From contig JASHYD010001329.1 in assembly GCA_030043175.1 (NCBI GenBank), positions 1 to 23,277 of the forward strand: a DNA stretch of 23,277 bases, written 5' to 3'. This stretch comes from Xanthobacteraceae bacterium (GTDB lineage Bacteria; Pseudomonadota; Alphaproteobacteria; Rhizobiales; Xanthobacteraceae). Shown here piece by piece: positions 21,879 to 23,277 of this stretch. Under the pieces are notes generated by a model. That model made no database searches. It was not told where the DNA came from and saw only the letters and a program-made list of their open reading frames with translations. Made by a program: the position numbers and the translations under genes. Each line of letters opens with the position of its first letter. Position 1 is the stretch's first letter.

Positions 21879-23243
21879 GTGGTCATCTCCATCGAGAGTT
21901 TTCGTCCTGCCGGACGGGTGCTGTGGTTCATTGCGATCATTGTCGGTAGCGGCTCGGTATGGGCCGCACCTGGCGATCCGCCGGCTGGCAATTTTTCCGC
22001 TCCTTCCGCCGCCGAGCGCATCTATGCCGCTGCACCCGCGCGCCTGCTGCAATTTCGCACGCTGGTCGCCGGCGCCGAGCGGCAATCCTCAACCGGCTCG
22101 GGTTTTCTCGTCACGGCCGACGGGCTCGCCATAACCAACTATCATGTCGTCTCACAGGTCGCGCTTGATCCGAACACATACAGGCTCGAATTCACTGCCG
22201 CTGACGGCAACCGCGGTGAGGCCAAGCTGTTGGCTGTCGATCTTGCGAACGATCTCGCCGTCGTTGGCCTCGACAAGCGCGACGCCCCCTTCTTCGCCTT
22301 CGATGAGGCTGCGATGGCGCACGGTCTCGCCAAAGGCGAGCGACTCTATTCCATGGGCAACCCGCTCGATCTTGGCTTCACCATCAATGAGGGCATCTAC
22401 AACGGCCTGGTCGAGCGCAGCTACAACGAGCGGCTGCACTTCACCGGCGCACTCAATCCCGGTATGAGCGGTGGCCCTGCGGTGACGGCTGAGGGATTGG
22501 TCGTCGGTGTCAACGTCGCCAAGAGGACCGGCGCCGAGCTCGTGAGCTTCCTGGTGCCGGCACGATTCGCGGCGGAGCTGCTGCAACGTGTGCGCGATAA
22601 CGAGACAGCAGCGCAAGACTTCCGCGCGGAAATCGCTCGCCAGCTCGCGGCCCGGCAGGCAGCTCTCTACCAATCGCTCTTCGACAGGGGATTTCGTTCG
22701 GTCGCTTTTGGGCCCTATCAGGCGCCAGAGACAACGGCGGCGTGGTTCAATTGCTCGGCGCAGACCAATGCTGGCGCCACGCCGAAGCCGCGCGCCAGCA
22801 TCAATTCGATGAATTGCCGGAGCGATACCAGCCTGTTCATTGCCAGCGATCTCACCACCGGATCCATTCAACTCAGCAATTCCTATGTCACGACCGCGGA
22901 CCTCAACCCTTTCCAGTTTGCGACGTTCTTAACGCGGCAGAGCCAGCCGTTCTTGAGCCAGTCGGTCTTCGTCGGCGGCGGCCCGTCGCGCAAGTGGTAT
23001 ACGACGCAGCGCTGCCACGAGAACTTCGTCGCAACAGCAGCCACGCCAAATCATCCGCCGCTGCGCGTCGTCTGGTGCGCCCAGGGCTATCGAGAGTTCG
23101 ACGGGCTCTACGACGTGGCATTGACTGCCGTCACCGAGGACCAGGGCACCGAGGCGCTGGTATCGCGACTCAGCCTTCAAGCCGTGGGCTATCCCGAGGC
23201 CGTCGCGCTGAGCAAGCGCTTCCTCGAAGCAGTCCAAAAATGA
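21879..23243 (+). CDS. Exported trypsin-like serine protease with an unassigned C-terminal domain
   Basis: This 454-residue protein starts with a signal peptide (VLWFIAIIVGSGSVWA, cleaved near residue 29). A DegP-like chymotrypsin fold follows (about 50-235) with the full triad: His89 in LAITNYHVV, Asp125 in DLANDLAVVG and Ser197 in LNPGMSGGPAVT. No PDZ domain follows. Instead there are about 215 residues with a helical linker (DFRAEIARQLAARQAALYQS) and a region with four cysteines (WFNCSAQT, SMNCRSD, TQRCHENF, VVWCAQGY), probably two disulfides. I do not recognise that domain. The start is GTG 21879 with GGGAGG ten bases upstream. The gene is divergent from the Tat flavoprotein, sharing a 179-base control region. 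Confidence 0.85.
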   Translation: MVISIESFRPAGRVLWFIAIIVGSGSVWAAPGDPPAGNFSAPSAAERIYAAAPARLLQFRTLVAGAERQSSTGSGFLVTADGLAITNYHVVSQVALDPNTYRLEFTAADGNRGEAKLLAVDLANDLAVVGLDKRDAPFFAFDEAAMAHGLAKGERLYSMGNPLDLGFTINEGIYNGLVERSYNERLHFTGALNPGMSGGPAVTAEGLVVGVNVAKRTGAELVSFLVPARFAAELLQRVRDNETAAQDFRAEIARQLAARQAALYQSLFDRGFRSVAFGPYQAPETTAAWFNCSAQTNAGATPKPRASINSMNCRSDTSLFIASDLTTGSIQLSNSYVTTADLNPFQFATFLTRQSQPFLSQSVFVGGGPSRKWYTTQRCHENFVATAATPNHPPLRVVWCAQGYREFDGLYDVALTAVTEDQGTEALVSRLSLQAVGYPEAVALSKRFLEAVQK

Positions 23244-23277
23244 TTTGGGTCGAGATCCTCTCACGTCACCGCGAGGT

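Noticed and set aside
1..23277. tRNA, rRNA or CRISPR features
   Set aside because: I looked for T-loop motifs such as GGTTCGA with matching stems and for regularly spaced direct repeats, and found none that hold up. The GTTCGAAC near 19124 is within a coding sequence without a cloverleaf.

Overview
The window looks like chromosome from an alphaproteobacterium of the Bradyrhizobium / Rhodopseudomonas / Afipia group (order Hyphomicrobiales). This rests on high GC with G/C-rich third codon positions, a DUF3551 small secreted protein, the type of MFS and PotF-like transporters, a DUF4344 metallopeptidase, and short GC-rich palindromic repeats. It is inferred from gene content and was not computed. 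No rRNA, tRNA or CRISPR array was found. The window alternates healthy genes with gene-poor stretches that hold decayed genes and mobile-element scraps.

Layout. 1-2678: a frameshifted small exported-protein gene, a single-domain rhodanese, a DUF3551 protein and an orphan PotF-type polyamine-binding protein. 2836-6830: the most interesting block. An ECF sigma factor and its membrane anti-sigma factor (SigF/NrsF type) are divergent from a four-gene bufferin operon: a small four-cysteine precursor (bufA1), a DUF692 multinuclear iron oxidase (bufB), a DUF2063 partner (bufC) and a DoxX membrane protein. The precursor gene is preceded by GTAACC-N16-CGAA, the promoter form I recall for Caulobacter SigF. 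This predicts a metal-stress-induced RiPP-type copper-buffering system. 6949-8999: a TfoX-N protein, a coupled micro-ORF, a wrecked peptide-binding-protein gene and an MFS transporter with an exact CRP-type site upstream. 9249-10523: about 1.3 kb without a credible gene but rich in inverted repeats. 10524-12878: an orphan type II secretion secretin. 12929-13198: a broken integrase. 13394-14519: an exported thioredoxin plus a CcdA-like membrane protein, with a second exact CRP-type site. 14520-17151: gene-poor, with one small exported protein, an IS110 remnant and a probable frameshifted membrane protein. 17152-18114: an exported DUF4344 metallopeptidase. 18581-18841: a possible small lipoprotein. 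19085-21699: a Tat-exported flavoprotein translationally coupled to a protein with duplicated beta-sandwich domains. 21879-23243: a divergent exported trypsin-like protease with an unrecognised C-terminal domain.

How the parts fit. The bufferin block reads as a self-contained regulon: NrsF holds the sigma factor at the membrane, metal stress releases it, and the operon makes a periplasmic peptide whose cysteines BufB/BufC modify so that it binds copper. The thioredoxin and CcdA-like proteins form a separate periplasmic thiol-reduction pair. The flavoprotein and its coupled partner look like an exported enzyme with a structural or targeting subunit. The remaining genes are individual accessory functions separated by eroded DNA.
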